Below are positions 46,264 to 55,833 of a stretch of DNA of 64,000 nucleotides, in pieces (position 1 is the first letter of the stretch; the number at the start of each line of letters is the position of its first letter). Below the pieces are notes generated by a model. That model was not told the origin of the DNA, searched no databases, and was given only the letters and a program-made list of their open reading frames with translations. A program made the translations under genes and the position numbers. This stretch comes from CAMPJM01 sp964440915. Its GTDB lineage: Bacteria > Bacteroidota > Bacteroidia > Cytophagales > Cyclobacteriaceae. Where the stretch lies: the NCBI GenBank assembly GCA_964440915.1, contig CAYTTV010000014.1, forward strand, positions 9,354-73,353, written 5' to 3'.

Positions 46264-47253
46264 CTATTCCAGAATCTTCTCTATAGCAGCCAGTTCTTCC
46301 ACATTGAAATGAGTATTCTCCAAGCATTTCAATGATTCTATAAGTTGGCTCGACCGGCTCACTCCTAGCAAAACAGAGGTAATGCGATCATCTTTCAGCA
46401 GCCAGGCCAGTGCCATCTGCGCCAAGGACTGTCCACGTTCTTGGGCCAACGTATTCAAGCGACGAATTTTTCCCAGACTTTCCTCTGTGATACTCTCTTC
46501 CTTCAAAAACCCATGCGCTTTAGCGGCGCGCGAATCTGAAGGGATTCCTTTCAGGTATTTATCGGTGAGCATGCCCTGCGCCAAAGGTGAAAATGGGATG
46601 CACCCTACGCCTTTTTCTGCCAACACATCCAACAAACCTCCTTCTACCCACCGTTCAAACATAGAATACTTGGGCTGGTGAATGATACAAGGGGTTCCCA
46701 TATTCTCCAAAAGCTCAGTTGCCTTGCGCGTCTGCTCTGCACTATAATTAGAAATACCAACATATAAAGCTTTCCCTTGCCGCACGATCAAGTCAAGTGC
46801 GCCCATGGTTTCTTCGAGTGGCGTTTCTGGGTCTGGCCTATGGTGATAGAAAATGTCTACATAATCCAGTTTCATGCGTCGCAAGCTCTGGTCAAGGCTC
46901 GCCACCAGGTATTTTTTAGAACCCCAGTCGCCATAAGGGCCTTCCCACATCGTATAGCCCGCTTTAGAAGAAATAATCAGCTCGTCACGATAGCCCTTAA
47001 AGTCCTTTTCCAGCATCAATCCGAAGTTTTCTTCTGCAGAACCAGGAGGAGGGCCATAATTATTCGCTAAATCGAAGTGGGTAATGCCATTGTCAAATGC
47101 CGTGTGCAGGATGTCACGTGCATTTTCAAGCGTGTCTACGCCTCCAAAGTTATGCCATAAGCCAAGCGATAAAGCGGGCAGTTTCAGGCCACTTTTGCCG
47201 CATCGGCGATATTCCATATGGCTGTACCGGTCGGATCGGGGTATATAAGTCAT
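46264..47253 (-). CDS. Aldo/keto reductase, YghZ/Gpr type
   Basis: A 329-residue TIM-barrel NADPH reductase of the L-glyceraldehyde-3-phosphate reductase (YghZ/Gpr) group, which also resembles Kv-beta. The catalytic tetrad is visible: Asp and Tyr in FDLANNYGPPPGSAEENFG, Lys in ISSKAGYTMW, His in YHHRPDPETPLEE. C-terminal ITSVLLGVSRSSQL binds the cofactor. It reduces aldehydes such as methylglyoxal or glyceraldehyde-3-phosphate. It is a single gene with a candidate promoter. Confidence 0.9.
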   Translation of the reverse strand: MTYIPRSDRYSHMEYRRCGKSGLKLPALSLGLWHNFGGVDTLENARDILHTAFDNGITHFDLANNYGPPPGSAEENFGLMLEKDFKGYRDELIISSKAGYTMWEGPYGDWGSKKYLVASLDQSLRRMKLDYVDIFYHHRPDPETPLEETMGALDLIVRQGKALYVGISNYSAEQTRKATELLENMGTPCIIHQPKYSMFERWVEGGLLDVLAEKGVGCIPFSPLAQGMLTDKYLKGIPSDSRAAKAHGFLKEESITEESLGKIRRLNTLAQERGQSLAQMALAWLLKDDRITSVLLGVSRSSQLIESLKCLENTHFNVEELAAIEKILE

Positions 47254-47279
47254 AGCGTAATAGGTTACTTGTTACATCC

Positions 47280-47287
47280 CAAATATA
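47280..47287 (-). promoter_or_regulatory. Candidate -7 element for the aldo/keto reductase
   Basis: TATATTTG on the minus strand, perfect TAnnTTTG, 27 bases before the start codon. Confidence 0.45.
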
Positions 47288-47452
47288 ACAGGCTTCGGTA
47301 ATTTAGCAGCACACTCCCGCAAAAGTTTTCCTGGCCTTGTTATTAAAATGGGGAATCAATTATCTGACATCTCTTCATATGCCTAAAAAAATTTATGTGC
47401 TTTGGGCAAACATGCTGACCTTTGCGCCATATTGATTAATTTGCCGTCAAAT

Positions 47453-48598
47453 ATGGAAAAGAACAAAATACTCATCACCTGCGCACAAAGAATAAGCCCA
47501 ATATTGGCAGAGGAAGTTAAAGCACTCGGTTATCCCGTTAAGGCTGTCGACCGTATGGGCGTAGAGACAGAAGGCTCTCTTCAAGACACCATGCGCTTAA
47601 ACATGTACCTTCGCACAGCCACAAGGGTCCTGTTTTTGATAAAATCCTTTACCGCCAACCACCCTGACAAACTATATGATGCTGTAAAGGAAATTGCCTG
47701 GGAGAAATGGATAGATCCTGCAGGCTACATCAGCGTAAGCTCCTATGCCAAAAATGACTATATCGTAGACTCTCGCTTCCCCAACCTAAAAACCAAAGAC
47801 GCTATTGTAGACCGTCTTTATGAAAGAAGGAAGAAACGGCCAGATTCTGGTCCAGACAGGGACAAAACGGCCATATTCCTCCATTGGAAGCTGGACCAAT
47901 GCCAGCTCTATGTAGATACATCTGGAGAAACCATTGCCAAACACGGCTACAGGAAAATCCCGCTAACGGCTCCTATGATAGAGTCGCTGGCTGCTGCTAC
48001 CATTTTGAGCACAAACTGGAATCCCGACAAACACTTTGTGAACCCTATGTGCGGCAGTGGCACACTGGCTATAGAAGCTGCTTTAATAGCTTCAAAAAAA
48101 GCACCTGGCCTGTTTCGTGACAACTACGGTTTTATGCATATTCTTCCCTATAAAAAAGCAGAATGGGAAGCCGTGAAAGCAGAAGCAGAGGCCCTTCAGC
48201 CGCATAGTTTCAAAGGGAAAATCATTGCTACAGATATCAGCAGAGAAGCAATTGGTGCAGCCCAAAAAAATGCTGAAATGGCGGGAGTATCAAACTTGAT
48301 TGATTTTGAAGTATGTGATTTTACAGAAACTTCTATCCCTGATGGCGAAGGCGTAGTTTTTCTCAATCCAGAATACGGAGAGCGCTTGGGGGAAGAGAAG
48401 GCGCTTGAAGAAACTTATAAAAGCATTGGTGATTTTTTCAAACAGAAATGTAAAGGGTATACAGGTTATATCTTTACAGGAAATCTGAACCTGGCTAAAC
48501 ACATAGGGCTAAGGACGAAAAGAAGAATAGAGTTTTTGAATGGCAAAATTGACAGCAGGTTATTAGAATATGAGCTATATTCAGGATCCAGACGTTAG
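47453..48598 (+). CDS. THUMP-domain rRNA guanine-N2 methyltransferase (RlmL/YpsC-like)
   Basis: A 381-residue protein from ATG 47453 (the frame is open to 47402). An N-terminal THUMP domain (about 1-160) precedes a UPF0020 methyltransferase domain with NPMCGSGTLAIEAAL (SAM site) near 200 and FLNPEYGERLGEE near 300. The usual NPPY motif reads NPEY. Relatives make m2G2445 in 23S rRNA; some database names call them N6-adenine DNA methylases in error. It is divergent from the reductase gene and is followed 47 bases later by the patatin-like gene. Confidence 0.87.
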   Translation: MEKNKILITCAQRISPILAEEVKALGYPVKAVDRMGVETEGSLQDTMRLNMYLRTATRVLFLIKSFTANHPDKLYDAVKEIAWEKWIDPAGYISVSSYAKNDYIVDSRFPNLKTKDAIVDRLYERRKKRPDSGPDRDKTAIFLHWKLDQCQLYVDTSGETIAKHGYRKIPLTAPMIESLAAATILSTNWNPDKHFVNPMCGSGTLAIEAALIASKKAPGLFRDNYGFMHILPYKKAEWEAVKAEAEALQPHSFKGKIIATDISREAIGAAQKNAEMAGVSNLIDFEVCDFTETSIPDGEGVVFLNPEYGERLGEEKALEETYKSIGDFFKQKCKGYTGYIFTGNLNLAKHIGLRTKRRIEFLNGKIDSRLLEYELYSGSRR

Positions 48599-48645
48599 GA
48601 TGCTCCTATACGACCGTTCAAGTTAAACCATATAAAAGCATTCGT

Positions 48646-51024
48646 GTGAGGGTCAAGTCAAAAAGCCGCGGATTGCGAAGGAAAAAGGAAAATAGGAGAA
48701 GCGAGCCAAGATTAGTACCTTTTGGCCTTCGTGCTATTGAGCGCATTTTCTATTCCTTTCCCTTTCAACTACTGCTCAACCATTTTCGAAGTAATTTGGT
48801 ATTGCTGTTATGCTGGCTGCTCCTTTTTGCCATGATAACAGGCCACTTTGGCAAAGTGCTGGGCATTCCTTATTTATTTTTAGACGCTGAATACATTAAG
48901 GAAGTAAACTTCTGGAGTTTTTTTATAATAGGGGTATCGTTAGGTGGCTTTATCATGGCATTCCACATCACCTGTTATATTATAGATGGCCCAAAGTTCA
49001 GTTTTTTAGGTGTTTTGCCGAGGCCTTTTACGCAATTCAGTATCAATAATGCCATTATTCCCACCATCTTCCTTATTGTATATATCACTTGCCTTTTCCG
49101 GTTTCAGATCAACAACGAACCGAGCGATTTTCATCGTATATGGGAAAAGATAAGCGGTTTGCTTTCGGGCTGTTTTGCCATGTTCACCTTCCTATTTGGG
49201 TACTTTCGATTCACCAATAAAGACATCTTCAAGATTCTTGCCTCCAATGTGGACCGTAGGATAAAGAAAACACCTATGGCCAGGAACAAGGCCATGGATC
49301 GCTATAAAAGCGCAAAACAGGAAGGCATTCGGATAGACTATTATTTTGATGCTTCTTTTCGTATAAAAAAGCCTCCGCTTTACGTCAAGCATATTGACAG
49401 AGCTTCTATCCTTAAAGTGTTCGATCAGAACCATCTTAATTCTGTCGTCATAGAGCTACTTGCCTTGGTAGGCCTTTTGCTATTAGGCGTGTTTAGAGAG
49501 AATCCCATTTTCCAAATCCCGGCCGCCGCCAGTGGCGTCTTGCTTCTCACGATTTTTCTCATGATGGTGGGGGCGGTTTCCTACTGGTTCAAAAGCTGGG
49601 CCATACCGGCAGCACTGTTTTTTGTCCTGGCACTCAACTTATTGGTAAAAGAGGAAATCATCACCAAAACATACCAAGCTTACGGCCTCAGCTATGCAAG
49701 CGAAAAAGCTGAATACTCGCTCGCTAGTATCATTAGGCTGAACAGTGAAGAAAACCATCAAAAGGACAAGGAAGTCACATTGGCCCTTTTAGAAAACTGG
49801 AAAAGTAAATTCCCTGCAGAGAAAAAGCCTAAGATGATATTCATCTGCTCTAGTGGAGGTGGGCAAAGGGCAGCCTTATGGGCACTGAAATCCCTTCAAG
49901 CGGCTGACAGTGCGACCAACGGCCAAGTGATGCGCAATACCATACTGATGACGGGAGCTTCAGGCGGGCTCATTGGTGCAAGTTATTTTCGTGAGCTCTA
50001 TTTGAGAAAACAACTAGGAGAGCCCATCGATCTTTATTCACCAGAATATTTGGATAATATTGCCCAAGACCTATTGAACCCCATTATTTTTTCACTGGTC
50101 GTCAATGACTTGTTTATCCGGTATCAACACTTTGAATATAAAGGACAGCGATATCCCAAGGATCGAGGATACGCCTTTGAAAACCTTCTGAACAAAAATA
50201 CTGACGGTATGCTCCACAAAAGCATCGGCGATTATGCTCATTTCGAAAAAGAGAGCATGATACCCATGATGATCATGGCGCCTACTATCGTGAATGATGG
50301 CAGAAAGCTCTTCATCTCTGCACAACATGTTTCCTATATGAATCTGGCATCGGGCACGGAAGACAACTATGCTTCACAAAAAATCAAAGGAGTAGACTTC
50401 AGATATTTGTTCAAAGAAAACACGCCTGATAGTCTGCACTTTCTCACTGCCCTGAGGATGAATGCCACATTCCCGTATGTTACACCTAATATTACCTTGC
50501 CTTCAGATCCACCGATTGAGATTATGGATGCAGGCATCTCTGACAACTTTGGGATAACCGATGCCCTTGGCTTCCTATCTGTTTTCAAAGACTGGATAGC
50601 GGAGAACACTTCCGGCGTCATTATACTTTCTGTAAGGGATTCAGAGAAGAATGCCACCGTAGAAAAAAAGCCTGCGCCCTCGCTTTTTGAAAAGATCATT
50701 ACCCCCATTGGGAGTTTGTACAACAATTGGACAAATATTCAGGACATTAACAATGACGATCAGATAAAGCTCGCCCACCTTTGGTTTAAAGGGCCTCTTT
50801 ACCGCGTTGACTTGGAGTATATTACAGGCACACTTTTCGAACGTCAACCTCTTTCTCCCCAAAACGATGGTCAAGCAACCCCTGAGCGCAAGCAAATAGA
50901 AAGAGCCTCTTTGAGCTGGCACTTGACTTCGCTGGAAAAGCAAAACATTGTTGACAACATACAACTGCACCGCAATCAAAGGTCTTTGGAGAAATTAAGG
51001 ATACTTTTGGAAGAAGATGAGTAA
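48646..51024 (+). CDS. Patatin-like phospholipase with large membrane domain
   Basis: A 792-residue protein starting at GTG 48646. About 60-345 contains seven or so TM segments; the C-terminal part (about 395-690) is a patatin-like serine lipase. The glycine-rich oxyanion loop is SSGGGQRAA, the nucleophile elbow GASGGLIG (G-x-S-x-G, Ser near 444), and the acid comes from DAGISDNFG, where DGG is the usual form. The fold hydrolyses acyl lipids with a Ser-Asp dyad. Position of the active site on the membrane is unclear. No partner is recognised; the AI-2E-type permease follows. Confidence 0.75.
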   Translation: MRVKSKSRGLRRKKENRRSEPRLVPFGLRAIERIFYSFPFQLLLNHFRSNLVLLLCWLLLFAMITGHFGKVLGIPYLFLDAEYIKEVNFWSFFIIGVSLGGFIMAFHITCYIIDGPKFSFLGVLPRPFTQFSINNAIIPTIFLIVYITCLFRFQINNEPSDFHRIWEKISGLLSGCFAMFTFLFGYFRFTNKDIFKILASNVDRRIKKTPMARNKAMDRYKSAKQEGIRIDYYFDASFRIKKPPLYVKHIDRASILKVFDQNHLNSVVIELLALVGLLLLGVFRENPIFQIPAAASGVLLLTIFLMMVGAVSYWFKSWAIPAALFFVLALNLLVKEEIITKTYQAYGLSYASEKAEYSLASIIRLNSEENHQKDKEVTLALLENWKSKFPAEKKPKMIFICSSGGGQRAALWALKSLQAADSATNGQVMRNTILMTGASGGLIGASYFRELYLRKQLGEPIDLYSPEYLDNIAQDLLNPIIFSLVVNDLFIRYQHFEYKGQRYPKDRGYAFENLLNKNTDGMLHKSIGDYAHFEKESMIPMMIMAPTIVNDGRKLFISAQHVSYMNLASGTEDNYASQKIKGVDFRYLFKENTPDSLHFLTALRMNATFPYVTPNITLPSDPPIEIMDAGISDNFGITDALGFLSVFKDWIAENTSGVIILSVRDSEKNATVEKKPAPSLFEKIITPIGSLYNNWTNIQDINNDDQIKLAHLWFKGPLYRVDLEYITGTLFERQPLSPQNDGQATPERKQIERASLSWHLTSLEKQNIVDNIQLHRNQRSLEKLRILLEEDE

Positions 51025-51096
51025 TCAACGCAGGCGGACTTCAAAACAAAATGCCCTGCTTTCTTAGTTATGTAATCCTGACTTACTCCCAGGCTT

Positions 51097-52158
51097 ATGA
51101 AAAATCTCCAACGCACTGTGTACTTGCTCCTCTTAATTTTTCTTTCTGCAGCAGGCCTATATTTTGCTCGCGGGTTTCTTATTCCTGTAGTGCTAGCGGC
51201 TGTACTGGCACTATTGCTTACTGGAGAAAGCAACTATCTCGAGAGAAAAGGCCTCAATAGAGGCTTGTCTTCTCTACTCTCTGTTCTTTCACTTATTCTT
51301 ATTATTTGTATTGTCATTTTTGTTCTATCTCTCCAGATAAACAATATCATGGATAATATGTCTCAGATGAAAGAGCGCATCTCGTCTATGGCCACTTCTG
51401 TAATGCAGTGGGTAAATGAGAAGTTGGGGATCACTCAAACGGAACAGAAGAAGATGATCCAAGAACAGGGCAAGGATTCTGCCATACCTGGAGCTCTCCT
51501 GACCGGCCTCATCAATACTGTCATTATCGTTGTTTACATGTTTTTACTGCTATATTCCAGGACGCATATCAAGAAATTCATCCTGAGGCTTGTGCCTGAA
51601 GGTGAGAAAGAAAATGCCATAGCCATAATACACCAATCCGCCAAAGTCATACAGAAATACCTAGGAGGGTTAGGAGCCATGATCGTGATGTTGTGGGTTC
51701 TGTATAGCATTGGTTTCAGCATTGTGGGGGTAGAGAATGCCATCTTTTTTGCAATTTTATGTGGGTCCTTGGAAATTATTCCTTTCATTGGCAACATCAT
51801 CGGTACCAGTATCACGCTCCTGGCCGTTTTGGTACAGGGTGGAGGCAGCAGTATTGTCATTGGTGTCCTCATTACCTATGGGATCATCCAGTTCGTCCAG
51901 AGCTATATACTTGAACCGTTAATAGTCGGTAAGCAGGTCAGTATAAACCCATTGTTTACCATCTTGGCGCTTGTGTTGGGAGAGGCAATATGGGGTGCGG
52001 CAGGCATGTTTTTGGCACTGCCCCTGCTTGGTATCGCCAAGATCGTTTGCGACCATGTGCCTGCGCTACAGCCTTACGGCTTTCTTATTGGAACGGAGAA
52101 GGAGCAAGAGGGGCAAAGCATTATGGATAAGTTCAAAAAGGTGTTTGGCAAAAAGTAG
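51097..52158 (+). CDS. AI-2E family transporter (PF01594-type)
   Basis: A 353-residue inner-membrane protein with eight or so TM segments. It has the family layout: two N-terminal TMs, a soluble loop (about 80-135, with MKERISSMATSVMQWVNEKL), then a TM bundle with SLEIIPFIGNIIGTSIT and SYILEPLIVGKQVSINPLFT. The family includes TqsA and Na+/H+ antiporters; the substrate is not known. It is convergent with the next small gene and on the same strand as the patatin gene. Confidence 0.88.
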   Translation: MKNLQRTVYLLLLIFLSAAGLYFARGFLIPVVLAAVLALLLTGESNYLERKGLNRGLSSLLSVLSLILIICIVIFVLSLQINNIMDNMSQMKERISSMATSVMQWVNEKLGITQTEQKKMIQEQGKDSAIPGALLTGLINTVIIVVYMFLLLYSRTHIKKFILRLVPEGEKENAIAIIHQSAKVIQKYLGGLGAMIVMLWVLYSIGFSIVGVENAIFFAILCGSLEIIPFIGNIIGTSITLLAVLVQGGGSSIVIGVLITYGIIQFVQSYILEPLIVGKQVSINPLFTILALVLGEAIWGAAGMFLALPLLGIAKIVCDHVPALQPYGFLIGTEKEQEGQSIMDKFKKVFGKK

Positions 52159-52198
52159 GTTATAGCAATTTTAACCTTTTTGAAGGATACGCATCAGG

Positions 52199-52813
52199 TT
52201 ATTTTCTTAAATGCTTTTTCGTTAAATATTCTCCAAGGCCTGTACCTGCTTTTGCATAAACTTTCTCTATTGCCTTTATGGTATTAAAGTCATATCCTAT
52301 TCCTCCTGCCGCAAGAAAAGCGAAAACATTCAATGTTGCCATGACTTCCTTGTTCTCATTTTTTATAAACATTACCTCATATTTTGCATTTGCTTTTTTA
52401 CTCATTACCCCTACATCAAAGCCTGGTTCAATGAAAGTGGTTTTGAGAACAAGGGTGTATATAGCAGCAGAATCCTCCTCAATGGAAATATCGGCTTTTC
52501 TCAATTCTTTCATGAGCGATTCCTTAAACGTTGGGCCAAATACTTCTTCTTTAGCATCTGTCCAGTTTTTCAACCATTCATCTCCTTTCCCAGGTTCTTT
52601 ATCATTATAACCGATGACTTTATCGATGATATAATCTTCCTCTAGGTCATATCGTCCGATCCCCATATTTTCATATGAATATTCAATGTTGAGCATTTTT
52701 TGATCTTTTAGAAAATTAAGATTACCTGTAGATACTCTTATTTTCTGAGCCCAAGCATTGGAACTCATTACAATTACAATGATTATGGGAAAACATTTGA
52801 GTAAAATATTCAT
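52199..52813 (-). CDS. Exported protein of unknown function
   Basis: A 204-residue protein with a clear signal peptide (MNILLKCFPIIIVIVMSSNAWAQ, cleavage after AWAQ region). The mature part is rich in Lys and Glu and includes KAIEKVYAKAGTGLGEYL near the C-terminus. I recall similar secreted proteins in Bacteroidota without a function. It is convergent with the permease and followed by the DUF1573 transcript region. Confidence 0.6.
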   Translation of the reverse strand: MNILLKCFPIIIVIVMSSNAWAQKIRVSTGNLNFLKDQKMLNIEYSYENMGIGRYDLEEDYIIDKVIGYNDKEPGKGDEWLKNWTDAKEEVFGPTFKESLMKELRKADISIEEDSAAIYTLVLKTTFIEPGFDVGVMSKKANAKYEVMFIKNENKEVMATLNVFAFLAAGGIGYDFNTIKAIEKVYAKAGTGLGEYLTKKHLRK

Positions 52814-52970
52814 TTATTTATTCTTGAGGTGACATTAAAACGGAATATTCTTAAAGCTACCGTATCCAGAGGATTGTTCCAAATACAGGTTCGTTAGGCT
52901 TATGCATGGCATAACTATTCTCATTTGATGCCTAAAAAGTCTTACCTACTACCAATACAGAGGATAACGC

Positions 52971-53058
52971 AGTAGCGGTAGGGATAGAGTGGAAAGCCCG
53001 CAGTGGGAGGGTTGGCGAGTGGCCGGACTTGAAACGATAGCCCGGCCACCGCCCAAAT
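52971..53058 (+). repeat. Dispersed intergenic repeat, copy B
   Basis: 88 bp from AGTAGCGGTAGGGATAGAGT to CACCGCCCAAAT, of the same family as copies A, C and D. It lies between two minus-strand genes in a 323-bp gap; apart from the DUF1573 terminator at 53087 I see nothing else there. Confidence 0.7.
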
Positions 53059-53086
53059 ATTTCGATCCGTACTTCAGCTTTAGCAT

Positions 53087-53116
53087 AAAAAAAGCCCTGA
53101 TCTCTCTGGGCCTTTT
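53087..53116 (-). terminator. Intrinsic terminator of the DUF1573 gene
   Basis: On the minus strand, AAAAGGCCC pairs with GGGCTTTT (one bulged G) over a ten-base loop and runs into seven T. It is 20 bases past the stop. Confidence 0.75.
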
Positions 53117-53136
53117 ATATTGTATAGGGTTGTAGC

Positions 53137-53562
53137 TTAAGAATTGGAATCAGCCTTACCTGAGTTGGGGAGAATATTGGTGATGATCCGCACTCTTTCT
53201 TGGGAGTTAGTTGCATTGGATACGATAGTCACCACTTTGTTTTGTCTGCCCATTTTTCCAGCACTGTTGAATTTTACGGTGATAGAGGATTCCTTGCCAG
53301 GGGCAATGGGGTCCCTTGGCCAGTCTGAAGCTGTACAGCCGCAGGTGGTAAGCACATTTGACAGGATCAAAGGCTCTGTACCGGTGTTTTTGAAAGTGAA
53401 GGTATGCTCAACTTTATCTCCCTGCTTGATGTCGCCAAAGTCATAGGAAGCTTCATTAAAAGTAATTTCGGGGCCAGAGGCAGTGTTTTCAGCATTTTGT
53501 GCAAACACAGACAAAGAAGTGGCCATCAATAACCCAAAGATGAAGACAGATATTTTTTTCAT
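53137..53562 (-). CDS. DUF1573 exported protein
   Basis: A 141-residue protein with a signal peptide (ending near VFAQ) and one DUF1573 domain, an Ig-like fold: NEASYDFGDIKQGDKVEHTF, FKNTGTEPL, then TTCGCTASDWP with the paired Cys, and ITVKFNSAGKMG. The family is very common and exported in Bacteroidota; its function is unknown. It is a single gene with its own terminator. Confidence 0.9.
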   Translation of the reverse strand: MKKISVFIFGLLMATSLSVFAQNAENTASGPEITFNEASYDFGDIKQGDKVEHTFTFKNTGTEPLILSNVLTTCGCTASDWPRDPIAPGKESSITVKFNSAGKMGRQNKVVTIVSNATNSQERVRIITNILPNSGKADSNS

Positions 53563-53648
53563 AATATATTGGTTTAATTTTAAAATGATCCCTTATCGGT
53601 TAACAATAATCTTGCCTGTTTCCGAAGGATTAAATTTATAACAAAACA

Positions 53649-55103
53649 TTAACAAAAGAAATTCGGATTAAAATTAACTAAAAACAATTCGTCTGTGGCA
53701 CGCGTGACGGCGGTGTACAGCCATCGCACATAGGACCGATCCACCATTTCGTCAACCAGGTATCCCTGATCCACAAACACGGCATTCCATTGCCCTCCCT
53801 GGCTTTTGTGGCAGGTGAGCGCATAGGCGAACTTTATCTGTAAAGCATTGAGATAAGGATCTTGTTTCAGTTTTTCCTTCATTTCTTTGGGCGAGCGGAT
53901 GTCGGCGTGTACATAGTCTTCTCTTACCGCTTGATAAAGTTTTGCAAACTCCTCTGACGCCAATGAGGGTGTGTAGCTATGAAGTGTATCTAAAATAACT
54001 TTTGCTTCAAAAGGCTCTTGGCTGGGGTAATCGGTGAGGCGCAATACCAGGTCGGCAAAATTGTGCCCATACATCTCCTCAAATCGCACTATTTTTACCA
54101 CTTCTACAAAATCGCCATTGGCCAAGAAACCTGCTTTTGTATCAGACGGCTGATAGTGATAGTTGTTTTTCACAATCATAAGGAAGTCTCCTGCTTCGAT
54201 CTCATTCTCGCTAAAGTGGATGTTCCTTCTGATGAAGTGGTTGTACTGTACTGCATTCCTATTGGATCGGCAGATAATGGTAGTATTTTCAACGCCATAT
54301 TTATCATAAGCATAGCGGAGGCCATCTTCCAACTTTTCGGACGTCATCCGGAATATGTCTTTATATGGGGCAGTATTGAATTTTATATCGAACTGTTTCC
54401 TGTCCAACAAATTGCGCAAGCTGGTGGCGTTGTCCAATATACCCGATTGGCTTTCTTGACGCACAACTTCGGTCAATTGAATTTCCATCACCTCCTTCTT
54501 AAATGCAGACATCAAGTGCTCTCTTGACAAAGCTGGGCTGTTTTCTTTTCCCACAGGTGGAAGCTGGGCATTGTCCCCTACCAGAATCAACTGGTTGGAG
54601 GGGTCTTCATAAACGTACCGGAAAAGGTCGGTCAACAGTCCAGTCTTGCCAAAGTCGGCCTCATCGGTAAGCATGGAGGCCTCATCGACGATAAATATGG
54701 TGCCTTTGCTATAATTTTTTTGTCTTTTGAACTCCAGCGATTCGGAATCAGGAGAAGCCACTTGACTATAGATCACCTTATGGATAGTAAAAGCCGACTT
54801 TTCAGCATAGAGGCTCATTACCTTGGCGGCCCTTCCCGTGGGCGCCAGCAACATCGATTTGCGGTTAAAAAAGGGCAATGCTTTCACCAAGGCACTGATG
54901 ACCGAAGTCTTGCCCGTTCCTGCATATCCCCTTAAAAGCATACAAGGGACTTGGTCAAGCACAAATTTGTCCAAAAGTTTGAAAAACTGCCTTTGTCCTA
55001 TAGTAGGCGTAAAGGAAAATCGCTTTTCTATTATTTCAGATGGTTTTGCCAAAGTATGTGTGCTGAAAGCTCGAATTATTGAAAACAAAATGCAATATCG
55101 CAT
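53649..55103 (-). CDS. RecD-like superfamily 1 helicase
   Basis: A 484-residue ATPase. Motif I is RGYAGTGKTS (58-67), motif II FIVDEASMLTD, then LVGDNAQLPPVG (motif III), and the C-terminal UvrD_C_2 region gives CHKSQGGQW (motif V) and LYTAVTRATD (motif VI). It resembles RecD2-like single-protein helicases, not the RecBCD exonuclease partner, and no recB or recC is near. It probably unwinds DNA 5' to 3' in repair. The N-terminal ~25 residues vary, so the start is uncertain. It is divergent from the Nudix gene, only 43 bases away. Confidence 0.85.
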   Translation of the reverse strand: MRYCILFSIIRAFSTHTLAKPSEIIEKRFSFTPTIGQRQFFKLLDKFVLDQVPCMLLRGYAGTGKTSVISALVKALPFFNRKSMLLAPTGRAAKVMSLYAEKSAFTIHKVIYSQVASPDSESLEFKRQKNYSKGTIFIVDEASMLTDEADFGKTGLLTDLFRYVYEDPSNQLILVGDNAQLPPVGKENSPALSREHLMSAFKKEVMEIQLTEVVRQESQSGILDNATSLRNLLDRKQFDIKFNTAPYKDIFRMTSEKLEDGLRYAYDKYGVENTTIICRSNRNAVQYNHFIRRNIHFSENEIEAGDFLMIVKNNYHYQPSDTKAGFLANGDFVEVVKIVRFEEMYGHNFADLVLRLTDYPSQEPFEAKVILDTLHSYTPSLASEEFAKLYQAVREDYVHADIRSPKEMKEKLKQDPYLNALQIKFAYALTCHKSQGGQWNAVFVDQGYLVDEMVDRSYVRWLYTAVTRATDELFLVNFNPNFFC

Positions 55104-55146
55104 TATTATTCCTTTCTTTGCGAATCAATGGCAATACAGATAAATT

Positions 55147-55629
55147 ATGCTGTCGGAAGAAGTGATTAAACAATATGGCCACCACCTGCGCACAAGGGTA
55201 ACAGGCATCTTGCAAAAAGATGACACTTTGCTCATGGTAAAACATGTGGGTTTTGGTGAACTAGGCTTTTTGTGGTCGCCTCCTGGAGGGGGCATGGAAT
55301 ATGGCCTTTCGGCTCCAGAGAACCTTAAAAGGGAATTTCTGGAAGAAACGGGACTCGAAATTGAAGTCAAAGACTTTTTATTTGCGTGCGAACTGCTCAG
55401 GCCTCCCTTTCATGCTATAGAATTGTTTTTTGAGGTAAAGGCCATAGGTGGAGAATTGATTATAGGAAAGGACCCTGAGATGGAAGATGAATATCAAATC
55501 ATAAACCAAGTAAACTATATGTCGCTAGAAGAAATTGCACAGATCCCCGCCAAAGGTGTGCACAAAGCTTTTCACGGCATCGGACATATCGAAGATATAA
55601 TAAGAAGAGACGGATACTATCAGATATGA
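55147..55629 (+). CDS. Nudix hydrolase
   Basis: A 160-residue single-domain Nudix hydrolase. The Nudix box is spread over GGGMEYGLSAPENLKREFLE and ETGLEI, with the metal-binding Glu pair in REFLEETG. It is MutT/ADP-ribose-like but the substrate cannot be read. It is divergent from the helicase gene and lies 204 bases before the next plus-strand gene. Confidence 0.88.
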   Translation: MLSEEVIKQYGHHLRTRVTGILQKDDTLLMVKHVGFGELGFLWSPPGGGMEYGLSAPENLKREFLEETGLEIEVKDFLFACELLRPPFHAIELFFEVKAIGGELIIGKDPEMEDEYQIINQVNYMSLEEIAQIPAKGVHKAFHGIGHIEDIIRRDGYYQI

Positions 55630-55833
55630 ACGTACTAACCCTGTCAGCATTCTTAAAATCACTATGATAATATTAGGTTTTTCTTAAAAATAGCCGATAT
55701 TTGGATTATGTTTTACACAATTTTATTTTTATAATTGCAGTTAAAAAAAGCCAAACAGCTTTTTCTATTTAAATTTCATATAGGGATTAGGATATCCTTG
55801 AACATATAGCATTAAAACCCTAACAATATTCAA

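Noticed and set aside
54018..54527. Plus-strand ORF of 169 codons opposite the helicase
   Set aside because: Shadow of a helicase with all motifs intact.
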